A stretch of DNA of 64,000 bases from Mucilaginibacter mallensis (lineage in GTDB: Bacteria > Bacteroidota > Bacteroidia > Sphingobacteriales > Sphingobacteriaceae): NCBI RefSeq assembly GCF_900105165.1, contig NZ_LT629740.1, forward strand, positions 2,604,001-2,668,000, given 5' to 3'. The notes beneath the pieces were generated by a model, which did no database searches, was not told the origin of the DNA, and was given only the letters and a program-made list of their open reading frames with translations. Both the position numbers and the translations under genes were made by a program. Of this stretch, positions 9,487 to 18,368 are shown one piece after another (positions within the stretch are counted from its first letter, which is position 1; each line of letters opens with the position of its first letter).

Positions 9487-10437
9487 TTACTTATTAAAGT
9501 GCTCGATTATCAAACTAGCCAGCTCCACACCTATTCTTTCTTGTGCCTCATTAGTGGCTGCGCCGATGTGAGGGGTTAAGGAAATTTTAGGATGTTTCAA
9601 AATCTCTTCGCGTGGTGTAGGTTCGTTATCAAATACATCCAGTGCCGCGAATGATACTTTGCCGCTATCTAAGGCTTCAATCAGCGCCAGCTCGTCAATT
9701 AAGCCACCACGTGATATATTTACCAGGCCTACGCCTTTTTTCATCTGAGCCAGCTCTTCAGCGCCTATAAGGGCTTTGTCAACAAATGGTGTATGCAGGG
9801 TAATAAAATCTGCTGTTTTGATGATCTTCTCCAATGAAGCTGATTCAATAGTAACATTTACTACGGTGCCGCCGCCTAAAACCAATGCCAGTTCAGGGTT
9901 GAACGGGTAAAGATCATAAGCCAAAACATCCATACCAACGCCAATAGCTATTTTAGCCACTTCGCGACCGATACGACCAAAACCTACAATGCCTAAAGTT
10001 TTACCACGTAATTCAACACCTTTTGCATAAGCTTTTTTAAGATCATTGAATTTAGTGTTTCCTTCAACAGGCATTTTGCGATTACTATCTGCTAAAAAGC
10101 GAACGCCACCAAATAGTTGCGCGAAAACCAGTTCGGCAACTGATAATGAAGATGAAGCTGGTGTGTTATACACGCCTATGCCTTTTTCCTTAGCATATTC
10201 AACATCTATATTATCAACACCTACTCCGCCCCTGCCAATCAGCTTAAGGTTTGGGGTGGCATCAATTAAAGCTTTACGTACTTTAGTTGCACTTCGTACA
10301 GTTATTGCATCGTAAGCCTTTAGTTTCTCAGGTAATTCATCCTGAGGTATGTTATTTGTATCTACTTCAAAACCGGCATCTTCCAGCATTTGTTTCCCTA
10401 TCGGATCGATACCATCATTAGCTAATATTCTTATCAT
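9487..10437 (-). CDS. serA: D-3-phosphoglycerate dehydrogenase (short form)
   Basis: 316 residues. First step of serine synthesis, oxidising 3-phosphoglycerate with NAD. The Rossmann motif GIVGFGRIG is at 149-157; the catalytic Arg is in NISRGGLIDE, the Glu in VFDNEP and the His in TPHIGAAT. It ends right after the catalytic domain, so the C-terminal ACT domain of feedback-regulated enzymes is missing. Its pathway partner serC lies 107 bases upstream on the same strand with a repeat element between. Confidence 0.93.
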   Translation of the reverse strand: MIRILANDGIDPIGKQMLEDAGFEVDTNNIPQDELPEKLKAYDAITVRSATKVRKALIDATPNLKLIGRGGVGVDNIDVEYAKEKGIGVYNTPASSSLSVAELVFAQLFGGVRFLADSNRKMPVEGNTKFNDLKKAYAKGVELRGKTLGIVGFGRIGREVAKIAIGVGMDVLAYDLYPFNPELALVLGGGTVVNVTIESASLEKIIKTADFITLHTPFVDKALIGAEELAQMKKGVGLVNISRGGLIDELALIEALDSGKVSFAALDVFDNEPTPREEILKHPKISLTPHIGAATNEAQERIGVELASLIIEHFNK

Positions 10438-10452
10438 TACATTATAATGTTT

Positions 10453-10544
10453 AGCCCCCCAGCCCCCTAAAGGGGGAGCAATTTATACAGTTCCTCCTTT
10501 AGGGAAGGAAGTTCCTTATTCCCCCTTTAGGGGGTTAGGGGGCT
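10453..10544. repeat. Intergenic inverted repeat, family D (GC-rich arms)
   Basis: Arms at 10453-10476 (AGCCCCCCAGCCCCCTAAAG...) and 10521-10544 match at about 22 of 24 positions. A third CCTCCTTTAGGGAAGGAAG segment lies in the loop. It sits between serC and serA, where it could form a strong hairpin within an operon transcript. Confidence 0.8.
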
Positions 10545-11612
10545 TTATTTATTATTCTCTGCAAATTCGCGCATGGCATCAATCAGCACATAAACGCTGG
10601 TGATAGGCAATGCGTTGTATATTGATGCTCTGAAACCGCCTGCGCTTCTGTGTCCTTTTATGCCAACTATTCCCTTTTCATCACATAGTTTAAGGAATGG
10701 TTTTTCAAGCTCAGGATTTTCAGTTACGAAACAAACGTTCATGATTGAACGATCTTCAGGAACACATACACCTTTAAATAATGGGTTACGGTCTATTTCA
10801 TCATACAATACCTTTGCTTTGGCTTCATTCTCTTTTTCAATAGCTTCAACGCCACCTTTTGATTTAAGCCAGTTAAGTGTGAGCATTGAAACATATATAG
10901 CAAATACCGGAGGCGTATTGTACATTGAACCGCCTTCTATCTGTGTTTGATAGTTAAACATTGAAGGTATTTTACGCCCTGATTTACCTAATATTTCATC
11001 CTTAACAATTACCAATGTAACACCTGCAGGTCCCATATTTTTTTGAGCACCGGCGTAGATCAAACCAAAATCGGCAACATTTACTTTACGGCTGAATATA
11101 TCTGATGACATATCACAAACAACAGGTACCGGTGACGGGAAGAACTTATGCAGTTGTGTACCGTAAATGGTATTGTTTGATGTAATGTGGAAGTAAGCTG
11201 CATCGGCAGGAATTTCAAAATCCTTAGGGATATAAGTGAAGTTAGCTTCTTTTGCTGTAGCAACAACTTGTGCCTCACCAAAATATTTAACTTCCTTTAT
11301 TGCTTTATTTGCCCATACACCCGATTCAAGATAAGCGGCTTTTCCGCCCTCTGGTAATAAATTATAAGGTACCATAGCAAACTGTGTGCTTGCACCTCCT
11401 TGTAAAAACAATACTGAATAACCTTCCGGAACGCTGAATAGCTCTTTAACTAATTTTACAGCTTCGTCCAAAACAGCTTCAAACTCAGGCGAGCGGTGTG
11501 AGATCTCTAATATAGAAAGTCCTATACCATTAAAATCTACCACTGCTGCTGCAGCCTGTTTCAAAACCTCATGAGGTAAAATGCCGGGTCCGGCACCAAA
11601 ATTATGTTTCAT
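10545..11612 (-). CDS. serC: Phosphoserine aminotransferase
   Basis: 355 residues, normal length. A PLP enzyme turning 3-phosphohydroxypyruvate into phosphoserine. Begins [17 protein letters not shown]; the phosphate-binding loop is [11 protein letters not shown] and the PLP lysine is K191 in [12 protein letters not shown]. Pairs with serA downstream; the phosphatase serB is not in the window. Confidence 0.97.
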   Translation of the reverse strand: MKHNFGAGPGILPHEVLKQAAAAVVDFNGIGLSILEISHRSPEFEAVLDEAVKLVKELFSVPEGYSVLFLQGGASTQFAMVPYNLLPEGGKAAYLESGVWANKAIKEVKYFGEAQVVATAKEANFTYIPKDFEIPADAAYFHITSNNTIYGTQLHKFFPSPVPVVCDMSSDIFSRKVNVADFGLIYAGAQKNMGPAGVTLVIVKDEILGKSGRKIPSMFNYQTQIEGGSMYNTPPVFAIYVSMLTLNWLKSKGGVEAIEKENEAKAKVLYDEIDRNPLFKGVCVPEDRSIMNVCFVTENPELEKPFLKLCDEKGIVGIKGHRSAGGFRASIYNALPITSVYVLIDAMREFAENNK

Positions 11613-11801
11613 ATTATTAATAATTTATAGCTAAATACGTAATTAACAAATTGCTACTTAGCCGCGCCGAAGTTAATTAATTTGACAAAATATATAGACA
11701 TTATTTGCTTTTTTTTCAAAAAGCAGACAATTCTCCGACTAAAACGGTTTAAGCAAAAAAGATCAGTTAAAATGAGGGTTTACGGGTTAATTCTTAAAGC
11801 T

Positions 11802-12470
11802 TTACGATCGCGATAAGATACCGGGATGCTTTAAGCTGGCTATGGTGGCCGATGGATCAGCCGATGCAAATACGGCATTACCTGCTACAAATACATTAGC
11901 ACCTGCATCAATAAGCTTGGCAATATTGGTTTCATCAACACCACCATCCACTTCAATCAGCAGCTCCGGATTATAGCGTCTTTTCAGTGCTTTAATGTCA
12001 GCTAATTTTTTGTAAGTATTATCAATGAATTTTTGTCCGCCAAAGCCTGGATTTACTGACATAATGAGCACCATATCCAGATCAAGGATAATATCTTCCA
12101 ATAAAGCTACAGTTGTATGCGGATTAATAGCAACACAAGCTTTACAGCCCAATTCCTTTATCACCTGTACGGTGCGGTGCAGATTTGGGCAAGCTTCGTA
12201 ATGCACGGTAATGCTGGCTGCGCCAGCCTCTTTAAAATCCTTTAAATAGCGCTCGGGCTGTACAATCATTAAATGAACATCCAAAGGCTTTTTAGCATGC
12301 TTATAAACAGCCTTAACAACAGGCAATCCTAATGAAATATTAGGTACAAACATCCCGTCCATCACATCAACGTGGATCAGATCGGCCTCGCTGTTATTAA
12401 TAAGTTCAATATCGCGTTGCAGATTAGCAAAATCGGCAGCTAAAATAGATGGTGCGACTAGATGATTCAT
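11802..12470 (-). CDS. rpe: Ribulose-phosphate 3-epimerase
   Basis: 222 residues, a TIM barrel that interconverts ribulose-5-phosphate and xylulose-5-phosphate. Metal and catalytic segments are visible: APSILAADF, DLIHVDVMDGMFVPN, LDVHLMI, MSVNPGFGGQKF and IEVDGGV. Single gene followed by a spacer of about 190 bases before serC. Confidence 0.97.
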   Translation of the reverse strand: MNHLVAPSILAADFANLQRDIELINNSEADLIHVDVMDGMFVPNISLGLPVVKAVYKHAKKPLDVHLMIVQPERYLKDFKEAGAASITVHYEACPNLHRTVQVIKELGCKACVAINPHTTVALLEDIILDLDMVLIMSVNPGFGGQKFIDNTYKKLADIKALKRRYNPELLIEVDGGVDETNIAKLIDAGANVFVAGNAVFASADPSATIASLKHPGILSRS

Positions 12471-12593
12471 GCCTCAAAGATAGTAATTAGGATTTTAGTC
12501 GGAAAGTCCGGAAGTCGGAAAGTCAATAAGAAAAAGTTAAATCAGTGTAATTACTTCCGGTCTTTACAGACTTTCGGTCTTTTCAGACTTAAA

Positions 12594-12866
12594 TCAATCA
12601 CAATTCAGTAGCAGATCGTAATATTTTTTCATGAGGATAATGTCATAATTAACCAGCGAACTATAAGCTTCAGATACCAGTTCGTTCAAAATAGAAGCAC
12701 CAAGTTGCCCTCCTCCATTTGGGATGGATTCATAATACTTGATCAATTCTTTAACCCTTATAATTTCATATAATAATTGCTGGATCAGATCAGTTTGCGC
12801 GCTGTTCTGTATACTATTCGCATTATTATCAAGAAAATCTAAAGGATCTTCGGTAGTAGATGTCAT
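12594..12866 (-). CDS. Small hypothetical protein
   Basis: 90 residues, acidic N-terminus (MTSTTEDPLDFLDNN) then predicted helices (LIQQLLYEIIRVKELIKYYE, VSEAYSSLVNYDIILMKKYY). No signal, membrane segment or known motif. It lies between pnp and rpe on the same strand but is cut off from pnp by a strong terminator. Reading-frame length and an ATG support it as a gene; function unknown. Confidence 0.6.
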   Translation of the reverse strand: MTSTTEDPLDFLDNNANSIQNSAQTDLIQQLLYEIIRVKELIKYYESIPNGGGQLGASILNELVSEAYSSLVNYDIILMKKYYDLLLNCD

Positions 12867-12966
12867 TTTTCGATAAAAAACTCCGCTTTTTGCAACTATT
12901 TAACTGATAGAAAGCCTAAAAATTAGCTTTTGTTTTAAATTTAAAAAATAAATTTTCAACAAAATA

Positions 12967-12993
12967 ACAAAGCCCTCATAAAGAGGGCTTTGT
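12967..12993 (-). terminator. Intrinsic terminator after pnp
   Basis: Perfect 11-bp stem ACAAAGCCCTC / GAGGGCTTTGT with a 5-base loop, 23 bases past the pnp stop codon, followed by a T-rich stretch on the minus strand. Confidence 0.9.
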
Positions 12994-13015
12994 ATATACT
13001 AATTATTGCTATTTA

Positions 13016-15136
13016 TTACTTAGCCGGTTCAGGCCTTGGCAATAATGCTTTTCTTGAAAGTTTGAATTTACCTTGCTTGTCAATATCAAGCAATTTAACG
13101 CGAACTTCATCACCAATCTGGAATATACCATCCATAGTTTCTATCCTGCGGTGATCAATTTCAGAGATGTGTAATAAACCATCTTTACCCGGCATAATTT
13201 CAACAAATGCGCCGAAAGGCATAATTGATTTTACTTTACCTTCGTATATTTCGCCAATTTCAGGTTTTGAAGCGATGGCTTTAATACGCGCTACAGCTTT
13301 ATCAATTGCTTCCTTGTTATCAGCAAAAATTTGAACTACACCCTGGTTGCCAACTTCTTCAATTGAGATAGTGGCACCAGTTTCACGTTGCATTTCCTGG
13401 ATGATCTTTCCTCCCGGGCCAATTACCGCGCCAATGTATTCCTTATCAATACGGATAGTGATAATACGTGGTGCATGTGGTTTGTAATCTTCACGAGGCT
13501 CAGTAATGGTTTTAGCCATTTCACCAAGGATATGTAAGCGGCCTTCTTTAGCCTGATTTAAAGCATTTGTTAATACTTCGTATGATAAACCATTAATTTT
13601 CAGGTCCATCTGAACAGCAACAATACCATTTTTAGTACCGGTTACCTTAAAGTCCATATCACCTAAGTGATCTTCATCACCCAAAATATCAGAAAGGATA
13701 GCATATTTAGTACCCATTTCATTGGTGATCAATCCCATCGCGATACCTGATACCGGGTTGGTAATTTTCACACCTGCATCCATCAAAGCTAATGTACCGG
13801 CACAAACCGTAGCCATTGATGACGAACCGTTTGATTCTAAAATATCAGATACTATACGGATAGTGTATGGATTTGCGTCTTCGGCAGGTAATACACGTTT
13901 TAATGAACGCATAGCTAAGTTACCGTGACCAATCTCGCGACGACCAGCTCCCCTGTTAGGGCGAACCTCACCGGTTGAGAAACCAGGGAAATTATAGTGT
14001 AATAAGAATTTTTGATAACCGTTGATGAACGCGCCATCAATCATTTGCTCATCATCCTTAGCACCTAAGGTAACGGTAGTTAATGATTGTGTTTCGCCAC
14101 GGGTGAATACAGCAGAACCGTGCGCAGATGGTAAATAACCAACTTCGCTCCATATCGGGCGAATCTGGGTAGTGGTACGACCGTCTAAACGTTTGCCTTC
14201 GTCTAATACCAGGTTACGGATAGCATCATACTCCACATCGTGGTAATATTTTTTAGCTAAGAATTTAGTGATATCATCAATTTCGCCTAAGGTAGCGATG
14301 TATTCGTCACGTACTGCTTTAAATTTAGCACCACGCTCGTCTTTACCAGATGCCTCAGCAGCAATGGCGTAAACTTTATCATAAGTAGCAGCATAGATAG
14401 CTTTCTCTAACTCATCGTTGCTGTGCTCGTGGCTGTAAACGCGTTTTTCAGTTTTTCCAACTGCAATAGTCAGCTCTTTTTGTATAAAGCATTGTATCTT
14501 TATAGCTTCGTGCGCAAATTTAATTGCTTCAACTAATTCAGCTTCCTGTATCTCAGCACTTTCACCTTCAACCATGTTGATGTCAAACTCGCTACCCGCA
14601 ACAATAAATTCTAAAGTTGCAGTTTGCAATTGGGTTAAAGTTGGGTTGATAACTAATTTACCGTCAACTTTAGCTACACGAACTTCGGATATAGGGCCGT
14701 TGAAAGGGATATCAGAAACTGATAATGCTGCTGAGGCGGCTAAGCCGGCTAAACAATCAGGCATAATATCCTTATCAGCTGATATTAAGGTTATCATTAC
14801 TTGTGTATCAGCATGATAATCTTCAGGGAACATTGGGCGTAATGCACGGTCAACTAAACGGGAGATTAAAACCTCATAGTCTGATAAACGTGCCTCACGG
14901 CGTAAAAAGCCACCTGGAATACGACCAGTGGCAGCGTATTTTTCTTGATAATCAACAGAAAGAGGTAAAAAATCAACTCCTTCCTTTGCGTCAGGCGATG
15001 AAACTACGGTAGCTAATAACATGGTATCACCCATTTTTATTACTACTGATCCATCAGCTTGTTTGGCTAGTTTACCTGTTTCGATCTCGATGGTGCGGCC
15101 GTCACCTAAATCGATTACTTTTTTAATTACATTCAT
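13016..15136 (-). CDS. pnp: Polyribonucleotide nucleotidyltransferase
   Basis: 706 residues, the standard size. A phosphorolytic 3'-5' exoribonuclease of the RNA-decay machinery. Two RNase PH domains (about 5-140 and 310-540; [19 protein letters not shown] in the second), then a KH domain ([20 protein letters not shown]) and a C-terminal S1 domain ([20 protein letters not shown]). It follows rpsO, the order seen in many bacteria, with a terminator-like hairpin between. Confidence 0.98.
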   Translation of the reverse strand: MNVIKKVIDLGDGRTIEIETGKLAKQADGSVVIKMGDTMLLATVVSSPDAKEGVDFLPLSVDYQEKYAATGRIPGGFLRREARLSDYEVLISRLVDRALRPMFPEDYHADTQVMITLISADKDIMPDCLAGLAASAALSVSDIPFNGPISEVRVAKVDGKLVINPTLTQLQTATLEFIVAGSEFDINMVEGESAEIQEAELVEAIKFAHEAIKIQCFIQKELTIAVGKTEKRVYSHEHSNDELEKAIYAATYDKVYAIAAEASGKDERGAKFKAVRDEYIATLGEIDDITKFLAKKYYHDVEYDAIRNLVLDEGKRLDGRTTTQIRPIWSEVGYLPSAHGSAVFTRGETQSLTTVTLGAKDDEQMIDGAFINGYQKFLLHYNFPGFSTGEVRPNRGAGRREIGHGNLAMRSLKRVLPAEDANPYTIRIVSDILESNGSSSMATVCAGTLALMDAGVKITNPVSGIAMGLITNEMGTKYAILSDILGDEDHLGDMDFKVTGTKNGIVAVQMDLKINGLSYEVLTNALNQAKEGRLHILGEMAKTITEPREDYKPHAPRIITIRIDKEYIGAVIGPGGKIIQEMQRETGATISIEEVGNQGVVQIFADNKEAIDKAVARIKAIASKPEIGEIYEGKVKSIMPFGAFVEIMPGKDGLLHISEIDHRRIETMDGIFQIGDEVRVKLLDIDKQGKFKLSRKALLPRPEPAK

Positions 15137-15207
15137 CTTTTGTGTGTTATGATGCGCTTTCGTCTTTAGGGCGCACCGATTTTATTTGTGTGTAAACGTT
15201 TGTTTCA

Positions 15208-15246
15208 GAAAGTAAAAAAGCCATCCCCTTAAATTTGAGACGGCTT
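15208..15246 (-). terminator. Terminator-like hairpin between rpsO and pnp
   Basis: On the minus strand AAAAGCCGTCTC and GGGGATGGCTTTTTT pair imperfectly around AAATTTAA and end in a T run. It lies 23 bases past the rpsO stop, so pnp may depend partly on read-through or on its own promoter. Confidence 0.65.
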
Positions 15247-15268
15247 TTTGTTTGGTACGTATAAGATA

Positions 15269-15547
15269 TTATTTAATGATATCTCTTAATGCCAATGCTT
15301 TGATAATAGCACGATACCTGTTGATATCTTTTTTGTATAGGTAAGCCAGCAATCCGCGGCGTTTACCTACTAATTTTTGAAGCGATAACTGGGTAGAAAA
15401 ATCGTGTTTGTTTTTCTTTAAGTGACCGGTTAAATGAGCAATACGGTTTGTAAATAAAGCTACCTGTCCTTCGGTAGATCCTGTGTCGGTAACAGCTTTA
15501 CCGTGTTGTTCGAAAATCTCTGATTTCCATTCTTTACTTAAATACAT
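15269..15547 (-). CDS. rpsO: 30S ribosomal protein S15
   Basis: 92 residues. Binds 16S rRNA early in small-subunit assembly. Family signatures: GSTEGQVALFTNRIAHLTGHL, HKNDFSTQ-type segment, GKRRGLLAYLYKKD. I start at MYLSKEW (15547): a longer frame adds 20 residues that no S15 has. It lies upstream of pnp. Confidence 0.97.
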   Translation of the reverse strand: MYLSKEWKSEIFEQHGKAVTDTGSTEGQVALFTNRIAHLTGHLKKNKHDFSTQLSLQKLVGKRRGLLAYLYKKDINRYRAIIKALALRDIIK

Positions 15548-15757
15548 TACTTGAATAATACTAAAGCGTAAATAAATTTTGTTAATTGTGGGTGCAAAGA
15601 TAGCCAATTAATTCAAAAGTAAAAATAGATTTTTAGTCCATAGCCCTCAGTCTCTAGTCCTGAGTGAAAATGCAATATTTAATACATCAAAACTAAAATC
15701 AAAAAACAATTATCCTACTTTTGACTTGAGACTTTTAACTATAGACTTTCAACTCAA

Positions 15758-16165
15758 ATGTATACTACTTACGAATCCGAACTCCGTGTACGCCCCGACG
15801 ACATTGATATGTTTAACCATGTGCATAACAGTAAGTACTTTGATTATGTGCTGGCTGCGCGCTATGATCAGATGGAACGCTGCTATGGGTTAAGTATGGA
15901 GTCATTCATTGAACGTGGTTTTGGCTGGCTGGTACGCAGTGTGTATATGGATTACAAGCGGGCACTTAAAATGAGTGATTATTTTTTAGTGCGTACAGGT
16001 ATTAAAACCATCGATGCAAAGAAATGCAAGGTTCATTTTGAGATCATCAACAAAGTAACCGGGAAAATTTGCTGCGATGGCTGGTTTGATTTTGTATTGA
16101 TCGACCTTAAAACAGGCAAAGGCGTACTTATACCACAAGATGTTATTGAGCATTATTTAAATTAA
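15758..16165 (+). CDS. Acyl-CoA thioesterase, hotdog fold (4HBT)
   Basis: 135 residues, one hotdog domain. RPDDIDMFNHVHNSKYFDYVL carries the Asp of 4-hydroxybenzoyl-CoA-type thioesterases (D..N.VNN.Y pattern). Hydrolyses an acyl-CoA; the chain is not predictable. A second 135-residue hotdog protein lies at 22927. Preceded by degenerate intergenic repeats of the form GACTTTnAAC. Confidence 0.85.
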   Translation: MYTTYESELRVRPDDIDMFNHVHNSKYFDYVLAARYDQMERCYGLSMESFIERGFGWLVRSVYMDYKRALKMSDYFLVRTGIKTIDAKKCKVHFEIINKVTGKICCDGWFDFVLIDLKTGKGVLIPQDVIEHYLN

Positions 16166-16368
16166 AATAAGATTTAGGCCATATAATAACTAAAGGTTTA
16201 ACTAATATTGACACACAGTATAAAAATTTCCCTATTTATAAAAGTTAATTTTCACAGGTTGGGTATTTAAAACCCCAATTCAAATGCCTGATTTATTGAT
16301 TTTATAGCAAAAATCTCATTAGGTATGATACTTGCCTATGTTTTGGTATCAACATAAAATCAATATCC

Positions 16369-16596
16369 ATGAAAAAGAAACTTTTCTTAGTTATCATAGC
16401 AATAACAGTATTAAATTCAGCAAGGGCAAAAGAACATGATAAAGAACCATATTGCCCACCAACAAAACCAACCTCTCCTTCAACCCACTTGCCTATCAAT
16501 AGCGGTGTTGCATTTTTAATGGTTGCAGGTGTTGCTATTGGTATAACTACTGTCAACAAAGCAAAATCGCTTAAAGCTGTTACTGTAAAAGCATAA
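16369..16596 (+). CDS. Small secreted protein with PIN-type C-terminal sorting tail (1)
   Basis: 75 residues: signal peptide 1-20, a short Pro/Lys linker (PYCPPTKPTSPSTH), then the tail LPINSGVAFLMVAGVAIGIT with a basic end (NKAKSLKA). The layout (short motif, hydrophobic span, basic tail) is that of exosortase or sortase substrates. The tail is nearly the same as that of the protein at 17014, while the rest differs. Only about 20 residues would be left outside the membrane after processing. The exosortase gene is 0.7 kb downstream. It resembles the PID-CTERM tails described in Bacteroidota; substrate status is inferred. Confidence 0.75.
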   Translation: MKKKLFLVIIAITVLNSARAKEHDKEPYCPPTKPTSPSTHLPINSGVAFLMVAGVAIGITTVNKAKSLKAVTVKA

Positions 16597-16661
16597 TTTT
16601 TTTTGCGATTTGATATTTAACGCAATAGTATAGTACATAATTAATACCTCATAAAATTAGG

Positions 16662-16691
16662 AACCGGCTTATGAAAATTTGCCGGTTTTTG
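16662..16691 (+). terminator. Intrinsic terminator after sorting-tail gene 1
   Basis: Stem AACCGGC / GCCGGTT with a 12-base loop, then a T run. 66 bases past the stop codon; it separates this gene from the exosortase operon. Confidence 0.8.
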
Positions 16692-16952
16692 ATTTTATAA
16701 ACTTTTCAAATCGCATTATATGCTGACAGATGTACTTTTTCTTTTATAATATTATTCTTTTTTTATATTCATCCAAAAGATAAATTATTCACCTTTTTCA
16801 AATTCTACTTTAATAATTTCCCATAGGTTAATATTTCCACAACCTGGGGATGATAAACCACGTAGAAAAACATTTCGTTTAATGAATTTTATATTTTCCC
16901 TAAAGGAAACATCGAATTCATTAAGAGAAATATCGTTGAACAAAATAAATAG

Positions 16953-16992
16953 TGCCTCATTGGCATGAGGCATAATTGTTGTATTAACTTTA
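16953..16992 (+). promoter_or_regulatory. Perfect inverted repeat overlapping a candidate promoter
   Basis: TGCCTCAT-TGGC-ATGAGGCA (16953-16972) is an exact 8-bp dyad. A TTG (16960-16962) inside it lies 22 bases before TAACTTTA (16985-16992), close to the Bacteroidota -33/-7 pattern, and the ATG follows at 17014. A dyad over a -33 box would suit a repressor site; alternatively it is a short hairpin. Confidence 0.4.
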
Positions 16993-17013
16993 TAGATCAA
17001 AAAACAATAAATT

Positions 17014-17325
17014 ATGAAAAAGCACATTTATCTATTCTCAGTTATTATGTTAGCAAGCACTCTTTTTATGGCTGCACCTGCAAACGCAAGTACTATTACT
17101 GTTGCTACAGTCACAAGTAATAATTCGAATAGTTGGTTGGGCGATCTTTTAGGTTTACTTGGCTTAGACGGCCCGTCAGGTTCAGGAAATACTGGTAACA
17201 CAGGCAATACTGGCGGCTCAGGCACGCAACTACCAATTAATAATGGTTTAATGTTTTTAATGGCTGCCGGAGTTGTTATTGGAATTACTACTATTAAGAA
17301 AAACAAACTGACTAAATTAGCCTAA
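17014..17325 (+). CDS. Small secreted Gly/Asn/Thr-rich protein with PIN-type sorting tail (2)
   Basis: 103 residues: signal peptide 1-25 (ends ANAS), a short helix-like stretch (WLGDLLGLLGLDG), a low-complexity linker with three GNT repeats (59-66), then LPINNGLMFLMAAGVVIGIT and a Lys-rich end. The tail aligns with that of the 75-residue protein upstream, with PIN at 74-76. Its stop codon overlaps the exosortase ATG by one base, so the two are translationally coupled: strong context for enzyme and substrate. Confidence 0.82.
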   Translation: MKKHIYLFSVIMLASTLFMAAPANASTITVATVTSNNSNSWLGDLLGLLGLDGPSGSGNTGNTGNTGGSGTQLPINNGLMFLMAAGVVIGITTIKKNKLTKLA

Positions 17326-17924
17326 TGGTTATTGACACATATACAAGTAAGTGGAAAAAAGTTCCGGTAGCTGTAAGGCAGTTTATATTACGCGCCCTCG
17401 CAATTTTAATTAGCTGGAAAATATTATACCTGGTTTTCTTATTGCCTACACGGGTATTGGATAGGCCACTCAGCCATTCAGTTGCAAATGGTACTTCCTG
17501 GCTGTTAAATAAGTATACTAACTCAACTGCTTACTATGCTAAATCTGAAATCGGTACCGTTATTACGGATAACGGGCCAGTTGTCAGTCCGCTGGAGGAT
17601 GTTTACTTTAATCAGCGGAATGTTATTTCAATTGAAGACCCTTGCAACGCGTTGGAGCTATTTGTGCTCTATGCCGGGTTTATTGTATGCATGCCAGCAT
17701 CATTATGGCGAAAAATAATATTTATTACAGGTGGTATTTTACTTATCCATATTACAAATGTTATCAGATGTGCTGTGGTGGCCTATACCATTATATATAA
17801 CCCCAAGTATGCCGACTTTGCGCACCACTATGTTTTCACATTTATAGTTTACGCCCTTATTATTGCACTGTGGCTAATTTTCTCAAAAAAGCTTAAAATT
17901 GCACATGCTGAAACTGAGCAATAA
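17325..17924 (+). CDS. Exosortase-family membrane peptidase/transpeptidase
   Basis: 199 residues, several membrane spans. The catalytic triad of exosortases/archaeosortases is readable: C107 in EDPCNALELFVLYAGF, R148 in HITNVIRCAVVAY and His 167/168 in FAHHYVFTF. Exosortases cut substrates at a short motif before a C-terminal membrane span and pass them on to the envelope. Small Bacteroidota exosortases that work outside large EPS operons are known; this one is likely of that sort. It overlaps the upstream substrate by 1 base and the downstream partner by 20. Confidence 0.88.
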   Translation: MVIDTYTSKWKKVPVAVRQFILRALAILISWKILYLVFLLPTRVLDRPLSHSVANGTSWLLNKYTNSTAYYAKSEIGTVITDNGPVVSPLEDVYFNQRNVISIEDPCNALELFVLYAGFIVCMPASLWRKIIFITGGILLIHITNVIRCAVVAYTIIYNPKYADFAHHYVFTFIVYALIIALWLIFSKKLKIAHAETEQ

Positions 17925-18315
17925 ACAACGCTATTACTGGCTGGGGTTTATAATAATAGCTCTCATTTATTCCTTATATAATTTGTATTTGGTTGATGTT
18001 AGCTATTATCAATCTATCCCGCGAAAAATAAGGCATGTAGGTAAATTAGCAGCGATATTAACCATATATGGAACCGGCACTTTCGCGCTAAAAAAATATA
18101 CGACCGATTGGATGATGTTCATTTGGCACATGATACATATAGTGATCATAACCCTGCTGCTCCTCATCGGTATTTACGACTGGACCTTCGGCGCAGTCAC
18201 CATGCAGATCCGCAATATTGCCGACACCCTGTTTGAGTTCCTTATTTCGCCGGTTATTTATATTGCCGTTGGGATATTGAATAGTAAGTTTGGGAAAACG
18301 GAAAAAAGTAAATGA
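17905..18315 (+). CDS. Exosortase-associated small membrane protein
   Basis: 136 residues with four predicted membrane spans (about 10-28, 45-62, 70-92, 105-126) and a basic tail. ATG at 17905 preferred over a TTG two codons earlier. Overlapping the exosortase gene by 20 bases implies coupled translation and a joint task. It looks like the dedicated membrane partners that accompany small Bacteroidota exosortases. Conserved-looking residues include IPRKIRHVGKLAAILTIYGTG and the IRNIADTLFEFLISPV segment. Biochemical role unknown. Confidence 0.72.
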   Translation: MLKLSNKQRYYWLGFIIIALIYSLYNLYLVDVSYYQSIPRKIRHVGKLAAILTIYGTGTFALKKYTTDWMMFIWHMIHIVIITLLLLIGIYDWTFGAVTMQIRNIADTLFEFLISPVIYIAVGILNSKFGKTEKSK

Positions 18316-18368
18316 TCATATAAATCATTCTTTCTTGATTCTAATTTCTTTACTCTTAAATTAGTTGG

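Larger units (their letters stand above)
16597..17013. other. 417-base spacer between the two sorting-tail genes
   Basis: Contains a terminator (16662-16691) for the first gene, a perfect 8-bp inverted repeat (16953-16972) and a candidate promoter before the second gene. A minus-strand frame covering 16785-17027 has no recognisable features; see rejected items. Otherwise AT-rich with nothing seen. Confidence 0.5.

Noticed and set aside
16785..17027. 80-codon minus-strand frame between the sorting-tail genes
   Set aside because: It overlaps the start and candidate promoter of the second sorting-tail gene, has AT-driven composition and no domain or ribosome-binding site.
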